Positions 1 to 12,329 of a stretch of 64,000 bases of DNA are shown here, piece by piece. Under the pieces are notes generated by a model. It ran no database searches. It was not told where the DNA came from and was given only the letters and a program-made list of their open reading frames with translations. The stretch's first letter is position 1. Each line of letters starts with the position of its first letter. A program made the position numbers and the translations under genes. This stretch comes from Zhengitettix transpicula (lineage: Eukaryota; Arthropoda; Insecta; Orthoptera; Tetrigidae): positions 36,808,587 to 36,872,586 of the forward strand of contig CM073591.1 of assembly GCA_037074705.1 (NCBI GenBank). Direction: 5' to 3'.

Positions 1-2690
1 AATGGGAATTTATATATTTTTGCAAAATTGTTTCAGTAACACAGAGTTAATAAATGTATCAGTAAAACTATACCAAAGATGTTAATTAATTTTCTATGTT
101 CTATACTTTGTTACTGTTACATAACAAAGTTACTAATATTGAATTGAAGATGTTGAAGGAGGCTGAGAGCCTCTGAAAATTTGAAGAACAACCTTCAGTT
201 CCTTATGGCGACACTGCACTTCACTTTCAAGTAAGCCACAACCTATCTCTCTTTCCTTTCCATACCAATATTGCAATAATATATATTTCATATTGAGATG
301 TTTGCTTTAACAACTACATACACTAATAGCAGGGTATAAATCTCTAAGAAATGTTATGGTTAAAATTGGGGCACAATGTATGGAAGATATGAAAAATCTT
401 ATACTGAAACTAATTTTTTAAGTGGTATTTAATTTAATTTCCTATTATGCACTGATGATGCAATAAACTATATAAAATATTGATATGGCTTAAGTTGTTC
501 ACTATCTAAAACTCCTATTCTAAGCTGAGAAAATGGATGGAAAAACTGGTGAATGCTCAATAATCTGTAGTCATTTAGTTGGAATGTGATATTCATTTGA
601 ACATTAAAAAAAACAATGTGACGGATAATTAATAAATTGTAATAATATTTTCCATAATATATTTCTCATGTGATACAAGCACATTTTCAATTAGTAAGTC
701 TAGATATTAATATTACTTACTTCAATGATTTCATATCAATTTCCTGTGCATAATAAAACTCAAACATTACCAATGAAATAGGAATGAATAATAAAGAATG
801 TAAGGTATTTATTTTTGTACATAATTGGATGTGAGGAACTTGGATAAATACATTGATCTCTTCAAATATTTCATCAAAATATGTGCAAACAATGACACAT
901 CAAATATATTTTACTTCCTTGCTTTTTTATATTTACAATAATCTAAGTCTGCAACTAAATATTTTAAACAAAAATTAATGGATATATTCTGTAATTAACA
1001 ATCCTAGATAATATTTTGTTTTTTATGAATTCATATTTTGAGAAGGTTTCTGAAAATATTTTGACTTTCTATTCATGTCTTTGTGTGTGGAACAGTTTCT
1101 TATTTTAAATGATTTACATTTTTACATATCATGCAAATGAATTTTCATAAATAAACACTTGTTACATCAATATAGAAATGGTTGATTTCTTTATATATGT
1201 TGAGGTTGTTTCTTGTTTTTTTTTTAACTTGGTCTTCATAAGTGTTCCATTCCTTTATGTTTGGTTGCATACTGGATACAATCTAATTAAGATTTTATCT
1301 AATGAATTACAAATTGTAATGTCAAAAAAGAATGAATTTGCTAATATGATACATTGCATGAGTGATGGTGAATATATATGAGAAATCAAGGATGAGGAGA
1401 ATTTTAAAGAACAAATATTGTAAAAATAATTGAATGAATTTGGGGTTGAAATAATGAATGAGTAGGAAGGAAAGAAAGTGTACGAAGATGGGAGAAGAGA
1501 GATAATTATCATCTTCCAGGTTTATATTATTCCAAGTTTTAAAAAAGTAACTTTTTTCATTCTGTTTGAAACTTAGAAATTTAATTAAGGATTAGCGAAA
1601 AAAATTAATTGGCTGAAATATAGGATAACATGGCATATTCATCCTTGTAATGAATGATTCCTAATTATGTGCACCAGGTAGATTCTGACTAATGACTGCT
1701 CAAAACTGCAATATTTCCACTTGTCAGAGCTTTTATATCTAAAATGACCCTTTCTTCTTGTAAGTTTTATTTATAGTCAACTCAACAGTTGGGTCATTAC
1801 CGACTGTTTATACTTTGTTGCTTTTTCACTGTTGGAGAACTAATTTTGTAGGAGTTTCTCAGTATGGAAACAGACACACACAACATTCATGCCTATGCTG
1901 GGATTTAAATCTGTGTGACGTGAGGCAGTGACACTGACCACCACACACCATCATTTCTTTTATGTTAATTTTTTTAGTTTCACAGTTTGCATATGTTCAT
2001 TTCTAAAGAAAAATTTTGCAGCCAACTAAATTTTTACACTAAATATATCATCTATTGTATGTTTCAGTGAGCAAGTTATATGCTTTCGGCCCAATAAAAA
2101 TGAGCAAAAAATACTACTCATACATCTGTGTTACTAAATGAATGTTTGTGTTATTTATAAAGAATATCTACATCTTGCATCACTGTGACACTAACTTCAT
2201 AACTTTTTCTTTGTACATCTATCTTCGTGCTTTGTAATCGTAATCCATTTATTAATCTTTTTATCTTTAAGTTAAGAGACCCATACATTACCAGTTTATC
2301 TGAATATATTAATATGGTATTTAATGATGATGCATACAATGACATGCATACAATAATGAGGATTGCACGTAAAGTTTAAATAAGCATCTTTGCTGTACCC
2401 CACAGTAAATTTTTTTGTTTGGATTTGGACGAAAGACTATGTAAAGTCCAATTGTTCTATAATAGCACCACAGTAATTTTTGTATATAAACGTGAGGTGC
2501 CATGATGCTACAGTGTATGAAGTAGTCAAACTTTCTCATAAGAACGATACTTTACCGTTACTTTCAGAAATAAGTTTTGTATTGCACGATGTCCGACTCA
2601 TTGATATGTAATGCCATAAAGCACAGTAAGAACGGGTATTCTGTACGAAAATCATCTCTGGACGGAACTCTTCGACGCTGGGAATCGTAT
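1..2690. other. AT-rich flank, no gene recognised
   Basis: Short open frames here are rich in Phe, Ile, Asn and Lys, as expected from AT-rich non-coding DNA. The right end, from about 2250, is probably the channel 3'UTR. Confidence 0.6.
1881..1957 (-). repeat. Relic of a tRNA-like (SINE-type) sequence
   Basis: Read on the minus strand, the stretch holds an A-box-like TGGTCAGTGTC and, about 25 bases on, a B-box-like GATTTAAATCC followed by CAGCATAGGCATG. This is the usual spacing of a polymerase III promoter in a tRNA-derived SINE. It does not fold into a clean cloverleaf, so it is called a relic. The rest of 1-2690 shows no gene. Confidence 0.35.
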
Positions 2691-3448
2691 TCAGTCCGCG
2701 TCTTCGTCCTCGTCGTCCTTGATGATGCCCAGACGTCTCGCGACGCCCTTGATGCTTCCGATCACTTCCTCCTGGACCAAGTTGAAACTCATGGCGAGCA
2801 GCGCGATGCCGAAGAGCAGGTAAAGCGAGCAGAGCGCGATGCTGACTTCGGCGTTGTTGTCCTGCTTCTGGTGGTGCGCCGGCACATAATCTCCGAAGCC
2901 GATGGTGGTGAGCGTGATGAAGCAGAAATAGGCCGAATCGAGGAAGTGCCAGCCTTCCCATTGGTGGAACAGGTAAGCACCGCAGAAGATATATGTGACG
3001 ACTAGGAAGACGCATAGCCAGATGGGCACGGGGCGTGACGCGCTCTGCTGGCTACCGTAGGAGGACTCCACCGCGTAGGTGTCATAGTCGTAGAGGTCGT
3101 CGCTCTGGCGGCTGATGGCAAAGCCCATGGGCGTCATTACCCGCGGCCGTGAAGAGTACGCGATGCGGCTCTTGACGGAGCCCAGTGGCGAGGGCGGAAG
3201 CTGCATAGGCGGTGGTGTTGGGAGGTCCAGGTGCGAGGGCGTGGGCGGAGGTGGCAACGGTATAGGCGCTAGGGGCAACGGGGGTGATGACTCGGGTCCA
3301 ACGGTGGCGCCTCTCCGCGGGGTGCTCTGCGAACGACGGCCCTTCTTGGAGCGCGTGGACTCTTCGCGGTCCAGAGCGTAACGGTTGAACAGTACTGGAG
3401 TCCTCGCCGCGGACACGGGGTCGAAGCCCTGGGGAAACTCTGCCACAC
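2691..3448 (-). CDS. K2P last exon: proline-rich loop, M3, pore 2, M4, stop
   Basis: A 758-base terminal exon with acceptor gactag before GTGTGGCAG. Its first 140 or so residues continue the cytoplasmic loop and include a strongly proline-rich stretch (for example PLPLAPIPLPPPPTP) and a basic patch (RSKKGRRS). M3 starts at VPIWLCVFLVV. Pore 2 is SAYFCFITLTTIGFGDYVP, with the GFG filter. M4 is near VSIALCSLYLLFGIALLAM, and a short acidic tail ends at TGA (2693-2691). An AATAAA on the minus strand at 2253-2248 could be the polyadenylation signal of a 3'UTR of about 440 bases; this is only a position match. Confidence 0.95.
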
Positions 3449-6400
3449 CTAGTCAAACGGATACAAATAGATGAGTATAAAATCTTAACATCACTTTTCA
3501 GCTTTTCATGTCCTGGACGTTAAGGTTTGTTTTCCGTCCAAGGCAGAAGTAAGAACATTATTTAGAGTTGTATTTTATTCCACTTACGAATGGTTCATGA
3601 ATCTCGTTTAGTTTATTAGCGAGGAAATTACTTTACCAAATAATACAGAAAGTTCACGAGAATAAGTTCATTGTCTTCAATGAAATTTCATGGGTAGAGG
3701 ATAAAAATTCCATACAATATAAAAATAAAGGTCGTTATCTTATATCTTTACATACTATTTTGTTAACGACAAGATTCAGCAATGCAGTAGCTTGAAGATT
3801 TTTTCCAATTTAGTTTCAAAATATACTGATTGCATACGAAAATAAAATGAAGTTAATAATTATATTTTGACAATAAATACATGCCTTACCGAAATTTACG
3901 TATATTTTAGATTTATAATAGATAATGTTCAATAATTCTATTAGCTTCAACTTGATTATTATTTAAGAAAAAAGCTGAGAATAATGATGAAAGAAGAAGT
4001 ACAGACATTGATTTTTAGTGAAACATTTCATCCGCAAGTTATTACAATTGTGCCTTAGTGATCGCAGTTCTTACCTTGGTGTAGTGACGTCTATAAGAGT
4101 TCAAATGTGGTGAAATTATTAGCAGCATGAAGTTAAAGTTGGTGTGTTACGTAAGTCCTATAATGGATTTCTTACTTTTACTAGGAATAAGTAACTGAAA
4201 AAAAATCACGTCTTGATACTGTTTTATTGTATACTTCAGTGTTTATTTCAGTGACAGAAGGTGGTAGATTTTTAAATCAAAGCATTATTTTCTTCAACTT
4301 CGTCGACAATTACCACGCTAGGGGGTTCATGATGATAATTAATAATGAATAGAATGCAGAAGAAATAATTTTTGAAATATGAATGAAGAGTGGTTTTATA
4401 TTTTAAATCAACTCGAGGACGGATATTCCTGGCCTTTTAAAGAACGAAAACTACAAGACGTAGGCTCTTAAAAAGCGAAGTTGAATTTGAAGGAGATTTT
4501 CTAATTCACATTTTAGAACAGAGAATATAACATTTTGAGAGCGTTTTCTCTTTCTGTTGAAATATAAATATCGTAAAAAGTTGAATGCAATCCAGAATTC
4601 TGGTTTTTGATCTTTTTTTAGTTGAACATTATTTTAAAATATCCATGCTGATGAATTTTTTTCTACCGAATATGAACAGCAGTGTTTAAAATAAAGAATT
4701 ACTTTTAGTTTCAAACTTTTTATGGTTTTTGTTAGATTATGGGTGCAATTATTTCATGGACTGTCAAGGGTGTCTGTAGCCACCGACAATGGGCCTCTTG
4801 ATAATGACCAAGCATTGCAAGTACGTACGCAAACGATTTATTCGTAATGGACTGGAATTATGTGCGCTACTGCCGATCGTCTTCGTGTATCGTGGCGAGC
4901 TAATACGATACATCATTTCCATATGAGAAACAGAATTCAGGGCTCTGTGTAGAAAAAAGAAAATGGACACGGAAATGCCTGAGCAACTTGACCGGGTCAC
5001 ATGCAATAGGCATTCCAGTTAATTTGCAAATGACCGTATCGAGAAATCATGACCTATACTTATTAGGTAAGAGGGAAATATTTTCTAATTAGACTTGAAC
5101 TTTATCGTGGGAGAAAGAGGCACGCGGGCACTTGGTCTGTCACTAATGCAAATTAAAAAGGAGGGATTATAGGGTAGCCAATTACATTCCTTAGAGCCGA
5201 AAAAAAATTTTAGCGGCTACTCAATTTAAAATGGATGGTCAAGAATAATGGAGGTATTATTTGTGCTTTACAACGGAACAACAAAAATAAAAAATGGTTA
5301 TTTCCAACAATATCGTTACTTAAAACACGGAAGTTATTCAACTTGATTTCCACGTGCTAGGCAATTGATAAATTTGACTAGGATGTTGTTTCATTTACCT
5401 GAAATAAGAGAAAACAAAATCTGTATGCGATAATAGGCATTCCTAGGGATATGATGTGTTCGTGCTTCAACGGAACAAATCTGATACTAAAAATTAATAC
5501 AGGAGTTTAATATATTTGACAGCATACAGAATAATGCTTGCGTAGTGTTGTACATTCATACTTTGTTGCGTCAATAAATAATATCTGGAAGAGCTGAATT
5601 CTTTTTAATTTTATCAGTCTGACAATGGCCATTAGCCATTCAAAGCCCTGAATAATATTAGAGGCGTTTCAGTTTAATTTTGTGTTTGACGAATATTATT
5701 ATTCTCTTTTTGTGCAATATTCGGCATAGCGTATTAGATTTACGTAAAGGTTGCATCTCTCTACGAATTGCACGTTTTACTTAAGATCTCATCCAATAAT
5801 ATAAACTATTTTAATATAGAGGGATGAACTGGTGCCTTCCAACGTTGGGAAAAATTTCCTTGAAGGACAATAACGTTGATGAAGCTTCTTGTTAGTCTGA
5901 TAAAATAATATTTAATCAGTACAGAGAATTCGTTTTCCTTTTTTTTTTATGGAGAGTCACTTCACTTTTATTTTTTGGATTAGAAGGAAATCATTACATA
6001 ATTAGCGTTTTCTCATTGGGCCGAAAAATCTTGGTAGGCATCAGTGGTTCTATCTCTCTGACTCTGCCCGTACTATTTAAATTATCCTCGCCACTCATCT
6101 AAAAGCGATAAGAAGAACAGACATACGGAAATTTTCATTCTTAAATACAGCCATTCGGGATTGGAATATCCTGTCTGCAAAGCGACAACAAAAAATAAAA
6201 CAATTCAAAACACTAAAATGTAAAATTTACATCTGATTGAAAATTAATAATAATAAATATAGCCAAATACAGGCAAACGAAGTGATAATATAAATACCAC
6301 ACTATGTCTTAATATTATTAAGAAGAAATATTATTTTTACGATATCATGAGTCGTTAATACCACTATGTGCGGTGTTTATATTAATTCTTTTTACCTGTA

Positions 6401-9400
6401 TTTGACTATCTTTCTTATTATTAATTCAAAAGACTATTAACGACTAATGACAGGGATTTATCGTAAAAATAATACTGCTTGCTATTATTAAAATAAAGTA
6501 AAGTTGAACATAAAATCATATATTAATAAGTGTATGGCTTTTTAATTTTAGATCCATCTTTAAAGCATCGCAGTGAAGTGCAAGGAGAAGAAGTGTAAAG
6601 AATCGTAAGACTCAATTATAGACTTAATGATAGTTAATCTTTATTAGTAGTAAGTAACTAGTTTTATAGGGGTAATGGATTTTACTTTACTTATTTTATG
6701 TTCATTTTTGTGTTCCTTCGTTGTATGTATTTAAAACCGGGCTTTACTCAATACAGTTGAATAAATATGTTGTAAGTTATTTGCAAAGGCGCCGAGGTTA
6801 ACAATTTGATCAAAATGAACAGAGACTGGGTACGCTCACCTTTGTAGTTGTCCGTAGAATTGAGGTTGGCGATGTCGGTGGTCGGCTGGAGGACCGTGTC
6901 CGAGAAGCGCTGAGGATTCTGGAGAACTCGAGGTCCACTCACCACGGAAATGTCTCTGTCCGCCTCGTCGTAAAATCTGCAAGAAACAGTATCCAGTGTC
7001 TCAAGACAATTAATTATAAGAGAAGCACATTGATAACTGAGTCTGCGTCTCACCTGCAGTCGGTGTCAGAGTACGAAGACCTGGACAGTCCCAGGGCGCT
7101 GTCTGCAGACCTCTGCGAAGTTCTCGCTGACCTCTTGAAGGACGCGGTTCTCGACCTCCCGGAATAGCGGCCTCTGGAAACGGAAAACATAATCTGAAAT
7201 TTATTGAATCCGTACAAAATAGTTATTTTAGAGTTCTTTGAACAATCGGCAGGTCCAAGGCAAGGCTCTTGAAGATTAGCCTACTGCTTCGTCCTTAACC
7301 TTATTAGTAAAAATGTGTGAATTTCAGTGTTTTTACAATAGTTTCCTACTTCCTAATGTAAATGGAAATAATCATTGAAATTTTCTTCAACCATTATATG
7401 TAGCATATTAATTTTTTACATTCTTCTTTACATTAACCTGCTTTTAATTTGTTCAGCCTATTCAATTTCCGTGTTCCTCCGATTAAATCGTCGGCCTCTT
7501 GATCGCTTTATTTCTCTTCGGATATATCTTCTTGCAATGTTCATTGGCATTTAAATTTATTTTGTATCATAAACAACTTCTATGGCTCACTTAAACCTAG
7601 AAATAAGTGTACAGCACTACCAAGGCACAGTTATGAGAAACTTTTAAATTAATTTTCCATGCTAGGCTTGCAAATTTACGTACAAACATTCAATATTACT
7701 CGGAATACCAATTATTTCACTCCTTTCAGCTAGTCATACCCCTGGGTGTTAACTACGTTCACTGAGAGGGACGCAGGAGAGGACGGGTGAATAATAAAAT
7801 ATTTGAAATATCCGAGATAGGAGTCGGATTCATAATTTTTGGAGTTTATAAACTGATTGGTTACAATGGCGATTACATTTTAGCCCAAGTACACTCAAAC
7901 ACAACTCTATAGAACCTTCTTTTTTTTAGGGCAACAGGCTACATGAGGGTAATCCACTTTGGGCAACTCCCCTTTAATAGCATAAGAAGGGATTTGAAAG
8001 GGGGGATGCGGAAGGGTGGAGGAAGGTAGCCAAGGGTAACTAGGGGCCCCCGGGCTATGGTTTAAGGATCCTACCCGGCATTCGCCTAAAGAAATGCAGG
8101 GAAAACCTTAGGAAAACCTGCATCGGGTGTAGACGGCTGTGTATAATTAAGATTAAAGGCAACGTAACTGCAATTTGTAACGAGAGTTGGGATCGTTCTG
8201 ATGGATCTTGGGATCGTTCTGATGGATCTATCATCAAACTTTATAAGTTTGAAATTTCCAGTGAGACTTGCGTTATCGATCATGTGTGTATTTTGTCTCC
8301 TTTTTTTGCTGACACGAGGATTGCCCAAGAAACAATTTATTCATGCCTTTGAAGTCAAAACTAAAAATATTGCTTATAATTAAGTTTGGAGATGAATTAT
8401 TACAGTGAGTTTGTAAACGACATTATTTGTATACTGTGCTTAAACTATTGTACATCTCTAATTTATCCTTCGATTTTACCTAATATAAAATTTGGTTGAA
8501 AAAACGCTCAGGTAACGCCGGACAATCACATAGTAATTTTTGAAACTGCGGCTATTACATTCGAACTGCCTTTCGAGATCTACGCTATTCAACGAATAGT
8601 TTATATTATTCCTCTGGTAACGTATACGAAAAATACATGAATTATTTTCTGTATTTTTTAGAAATAAATAATTACTTAAACGTTAACTTTATGGTGATTT
8701 TGAAAAAAATTTAATCAATAGTGGATCTTCACATTATTTTTTAACGAAAACAAGATGTTTTCCATGTTTTTATCTTTTTTTTAATAGGGTAGATTTTTAT
8801 AAACATATGATAAAATTGTTGTAACTAAATCTGTCTTTTTCCACATCCTTTAATCTTCTTATATTTCAGGATAAAATGTTATGTAGAGTAAAACGTTCCG
8901 TTGGTAGAGTGGTCTGGAATCACCAGTGGAAACATAATTTTTCTCGATCTCTTTTGTCCCAGAAACTTTTCTCCCGCTATACGTCAAAACACAGAGGATA
9001 CAAGACACTAACGAGCTCTACTTAGTTAACGTCAACTTCTCGGGATCGGAATTTATAAATGGAAGGCCACTAAAACACTCTTGCCAAGAATCTTTAGTGC
9101 AGGTATATTTTTATTTATGTTGAAAACATCCCGTTCTAAGAGATAACTGTCGGATAGCTGCCAGATAAATTCGACCTCTAGAGTCGCGTAAAAGAGATAA
9201 CAGAAACGAAACGTAAAATTTCAGAACTCGGGACTTATGGGGGAGGGGAGATTTTTATTATTGTCGACGACACTCAAATTGCCATTCGGTAATCTCAGAA
9301 TTCAGCATTTAGTCTGAGAATTGGGATTATTTTCGTTCATATGGTAATAAACAAAAGGATGACGATTAATTTAATTAATTTGCCCCACGTTGGTAAAGCC

Positions 9401-12329
9401 ATTTATGTAATAACCAACTTGTTCCGGTTAATTAATGAATCAATTAACGAAAATTGATTTATATTTAAAAATCTAGTGTTGATAAATTTACATTGTATAA
9501 GACCTATTTTACTCGCCGAATTTCATCCAGTTAATAACAAATACTTTAATTTTTCATTTATTAACTCGTGGCATTTATGAAAATACAGTTTTTATATCAT
9601 TACAATCAAATACGTCGGATCTCTATATCTCAGGGTCACTACTGGGTTTGATAATTAGAACAAAAGCAATGTATAAACTGACAATTAACAATTCAAATAT
9701 AAAAAGTTAACCTAAAACAATATCAAGATAAGTGAAAAGAAAACTGAGTGAAACGAAAACTGAACGAAATCTGACTATACCTTTTTAATTATCGTTTACA
9801 AATTTGCATAAAAGTTTTGTTACTCACGGAATGTCTGCCTGGTACCAGATCTCTCTTGTAGAGTGAAAACTACCACACTAAAAGGCCATTTTTACACTGA
9901 CTCTACACTTCATTGAAATTTTTTTTAATACACACGATTGAAATACTCGTCCTCTGCTATCTGGAACCTCGGATGAGCCGCCCCCTTTGGTCAGCTAGTG
10001 GATGTCAGTTTCCTCTATGCGAAAATTGTTCAATCAGCGTGAAGCAACCATTTGCTTCACCGTGTGCAAATTATTATGTAAATCTCTCCGTAAAAATATT
10101 TGATTGCTTTCATGTAAAAATACAGGATCTCGCCATTCGTACTTTATATCTGCAGACTTTACTGTTTGTTGCTCTATGTCAATTGAACTGTATTATATCT
10201 CCCCGTTGACTTTTAACTGTTTCATCTCTCGTACGCAGATTTTAGACTTCTTCACCTTTCATCGCCGATTCCAGATTCCAGACTGCCGTTCCCCAAGCGC
10301 GCGGTTTTTCAGTTTCCATTGTTAAACAAAGGAAAATCCCGCCTTGATTGTCGCCTTTACGCATTCGTACCGCTAACAATTTAATTATATTAAAACAATT
10401 AATGGCCTGTTTAATTGTTTAATATTACTAGCGAGACACTTTCGACAGGTTTAATTTATTTCGGGCTTAGAGTAAAATTTAAAATAGACCGCCATCTATC
10501 TCCCGTCTCGTTGAATTTTATACGCGACAACCGCGTTTGAGGCAATTTACGCCTACGGAACAAAAATTATGAAACATAAATGTTATGGTAAATTATTGAG
10601 TTATTATAAATATAACCGAATATCCGTGCTTCGCTAGTGTTTTATAAAATCTTAACGCTACTGCATCGCTAAAGTCTAGCCTTCCCATAACTCCATCACA
10701 CTCAACAGTATTATATTATACATACTTATTGGATAAATTACTGTAAAATTTATAGCATTTTAAACATTCCTCTACAGTGAATTAAATGTCTGCATTCGAC
10801 TGAAAAACGTTGAGAAAGAAAGGGTTTGACGCATTGTGGCATTTTTCTGTAAGATTTTTTTACTGATTCCTTTTGCTTAAAATATGACCTGTGGACAAGA
10901 CGTAATTTACGTAACAACGTAAATAAACACTACTGTTCCTGTAACTTGACGTTTTATGGAGTAACTGGAGAAAAACTCTGCATTCTGCAAATAATTCAGC
11001 GATATAACGTGGAGGTTGGCGGGAATCATATCTTTAAAACATTAGAAAAATTATTGAGAGATTCTAAGAATAGTCTTCAGACTCATATCAGAAAATATTT
11101 TTTAAAACATCGCTAACAGTTTCAGCTAAAACTTTTTTTTAGTGTATCAGGCCACATGAGGGTAATTCACGTGGTGGCAACTCCCCTTTAATAGCATAGG
11201 AAGGGATTTTAAACGCTGGATGTGGAAGGGTACAGGGTTAACTAGGACCACCGGGCAGTAGTTTAAGGATCCTACCCGGCATTCGCCTAAAAGTGATGCA
11301 GGACAAACCCTAGAAAACCTGTAACAGGTAGGTCAGGCATTGGGTACTTGTCCCACGCCCTTCCGATGGCGGGGAAGGGTTTTCCGTGGGGAAGCAGCTT
11401 TCCCTTCTCCGTGCCTTGACCAGTTTAGGGGGCAGCTTGCCGACTGTTTTAATTTGAACAGCGAACAACTCTTACCGAATTCCCAAGGTTTGTGACCCCG
11501 GAACATACACCTCTCAAAACAGGCCGAGGTGCCTCGGCTTTTGGGAAACGTATTTCAAAAACGGAGAGAAGAAAAGGCATCCCCAAAGGTAGCCCTTTCC
11601 GTCTCTCCTGTAAGGTTCACATCTTGAGACAAAACATTAGAAGTATTAATTTTGTTCATTCGTCTGTAGGCCACGGCCAGTTGGATGTTCCGAAACTCGA
11701 TGTGGTGCAGTTAGAGTGCTACATGATTTGTTGTTTTTAACTTACAATTAAACGCGGATATCACTCGACGAAGTTGGTCGTTGTTTGTTAAATGTGACAG
11801 AAGTTTTGTTAGGTTGTCCAATAATTTTTTTGCTGGTAATTCAATTTTATTCTTTGTGGGGAAAATAGTAGCCGAGGCCAAAACACTGATAAATTATCTG
11901 TCCACAGATACCACATTTACACCTGGATCCGAATGAGAAAGGTCGATAGGTTCTTTGGATTGTAAAAATATTGGCCAAAAACTCTTTTTACGTATCACTC
12001 CATAAGATATTAATATATGAATCGTCGCCACAGGCGGCTTATTGCAGTTAACACTCACCCCGACTGTGTGGACCTGGTGGTGTTGCGGACGCTCCTGCCC
12101 CTGCGAAAGTGCCCCGGGGGCGGCAGCGGTGGCGGTAGCACCGAGGAGGCCCTCTTGGGGCGGCGGGTACACACGTAGCAGCACACGCGCCAGTACAGAA
12201 AGCGGAATGAGTGCGCCATGATGTCGCCGATGTTGGACAGGCACAACAGCATCAGCGGAATGCCGAGGATGGCGTAGAAGATGGTCACCACCTTCCCCCA
12301 GTGGGTCTTGGGGGCTATGTGGCCGTAAC
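2691..12329 (-). CDS. Two-pore-domain potassium channel (K2P), 3' part, four exons
   Basis: Four minus-strand exons (12329-12059, 7173-7054, 6976-6840, 3448-2691) join in frame through GT/AG introns. They encode 428 residues ending in TGA. The fragment starts in the first selectivity filter (GYGHIAPKT, residues 1-9). M2 follows at about 11-49, then a cytoplasmic loop of about 265 residues, M3 at about 317-340, the second pore with filter TIGFGD at 358-363, M4 at about 378-401, and a short acidic tail ending DDEDEDAD. Two pore domains per chain, with GYG first and GFG second, is the K2P signature; these channels dimerise in the plasma membrane and carry background K+ current. The long M2-M3 loop and short C terminus match the TRESK/TWK-18-like layout rather than TASK or TREK, whose long part is the C terminus. 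The N terminus, TM1, cap and pore helix 1 are not in the recognised exons, so the gene is 5' partial here. The closest named relative cannot be fixed without a search. Confidence 0.93.
3449..6839 (-). other. K2P intron, mostly unique AT-rich sequence
   Basis: This is the last intron of the channel gene. Apart from the fold-back element at 6.25-6.47 kb, no repeat or exon could be recognised. Confidence 0.7.
6250..6470. repeat. Nested fold-back element (family with CCAAATACAGRCAAA ends)
   Basis: The left arm tagccaaatacaggcaaac (about 6260) is matched in reverse by ttacctgtatttgactatc (about 6390-6412). A second pair is interleaved: attatttttacgat (6332) with atcgtaaaaataat (6456), and gtcgttaat with attaacgac. 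The same terminal sequence recurs near 20060, 26090, 44440, 48075 and 55620. Lack of coding capacity and terminal inversion suggest a non-autonomous DNA element. Confidence 0.6.
6840..6976 (-). CDS. K2P exon C: loop segment
   Basis: A 137-base exon with acceptor ttgcag before ATTTTAC and donor gtgagc after CAAAG. It finishes the Arg codon split with exon B and leaves one G for the last exon. It encodes residues 131-176, a polar, mildly acidic stretch (FYDEADRDISVVSGPRVL) with no hydrophobic segment. Its place between exon B and the last exon, the matching phases and the lack of stops support it as genuine loop sequence. The intron to exon B is only 77 bases, far shorter than the introns on either side. 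Confidence 0.9.
7054..7173 (-). CDS. K2P exon B: Ser/Arg-rich loop segment
   Basis: A 120-base exon with acceptor ccag before AGGCCGC and donor gtgaga after CTGCAG. It completes the Gly codon left open by exon A and leaves two bases (AG) for exon C, so the reading frame is preserved. The product, residues 91-131, is basic and serine-rich, with repeated R-x-x-S or R-x-S contexts (for example SFKRSARTSQRS). These are candidate sites for basophilic kinases in the M2-M3 loop; that role is inferred. The region is clearly richer in GC than the surrounding intron. It has no membrane segment, as expected for this part of the channel. Confidence 0.9.
7926..8140 (+). repeat. Dispersed repeat, copy 1 (GGATCCTACCCGGCATTCGC family)
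   Basis: The copy runs from gggcaacaggctacatgagg through aactcccctttaatagcat, ggggatgcggaagggt and aaggatcctacccggcattc to aaccttaggaaaacctg. The same ordered blocks occur at 11140-11450 on the plus strand and 63600-63850 on the minus strand. No open frame is conserved between copies. It lies in the large channel intron. The family is not named here. Confidence 0.7.
8189..8230. repeat. Two tandem copies of a 21-base unit
   Basis: The unit gggatcgttctgatggatc occurs twice in direct succession with almost no divergence, just downstream of dispersed repeat copy 1. It is a simple local duplication. Confidence 0.75.
9360..9910 (+). repeat. Dispersed repeat family B, copy 1
   Basis: The markers in order are gccccacgttggtaaagcc (9382), atctcagggtcactactggg (about 9626), cgaaatctgac (9766), ttactcacgg (about 9820) and aaaggccatttttacactga (9880). 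The same ordered markers recur at 43020-43500 and 46915-47560. No coding frame is seen. Confidence 0.55.
11140..11450 (+). repeat. Dispersed repeat, copy 2 with longer 3' part
   Basis: It shares caggccacatgagggtaat, aactcccctttaatagcat and ggatcctacccggcattcgc with copy 1. It then extends through gggtacttgtcccacgcc and a GC-rich stretch (ggcggggaagggttttccg) that copy 1 lacks. The minus-strand copy near 63.7 kb also keeps gggtacttgtccaacgcc, so the longer form seems ancestral. Confidence 0.7.
12059..12329 (-). CDS. K2P exon A: pore-1 filter, M2 and start of the cytoplasmic loop
   Basis: This is the most upstream channel exon recognised. The acceptor reads tgttgtag before GTTACGG, and the first codon is split: one base comes from an unseen exon and completes the first Gly of GYG. 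It encodes GYGHIAPKTHWGK, then the hydrophobic M2 (IFYAILGIPLMLLCLSNIGD), then a Cys- and Arg-rich stretch (residues 43-57) and a proline run (66-72). The motif GYG-x-I-A-P-K-T after pore 1 and the segment ending NIGD are typical of K2P channels. The donor is gtgagt at 12058, and the exon ends two bases into a Gly codon. The ATG-initiated frame running up to 12405 reads through the acceptor and is not the true start. Confidence 0.93.

Noticed and set aside
2536..3456. Other open frames over the last channel exon on both strands, up to 159 codons
   Set aside because: They are shadows in other frames of the K2P exon, whose frame gives a clear pore and two membrane segments.
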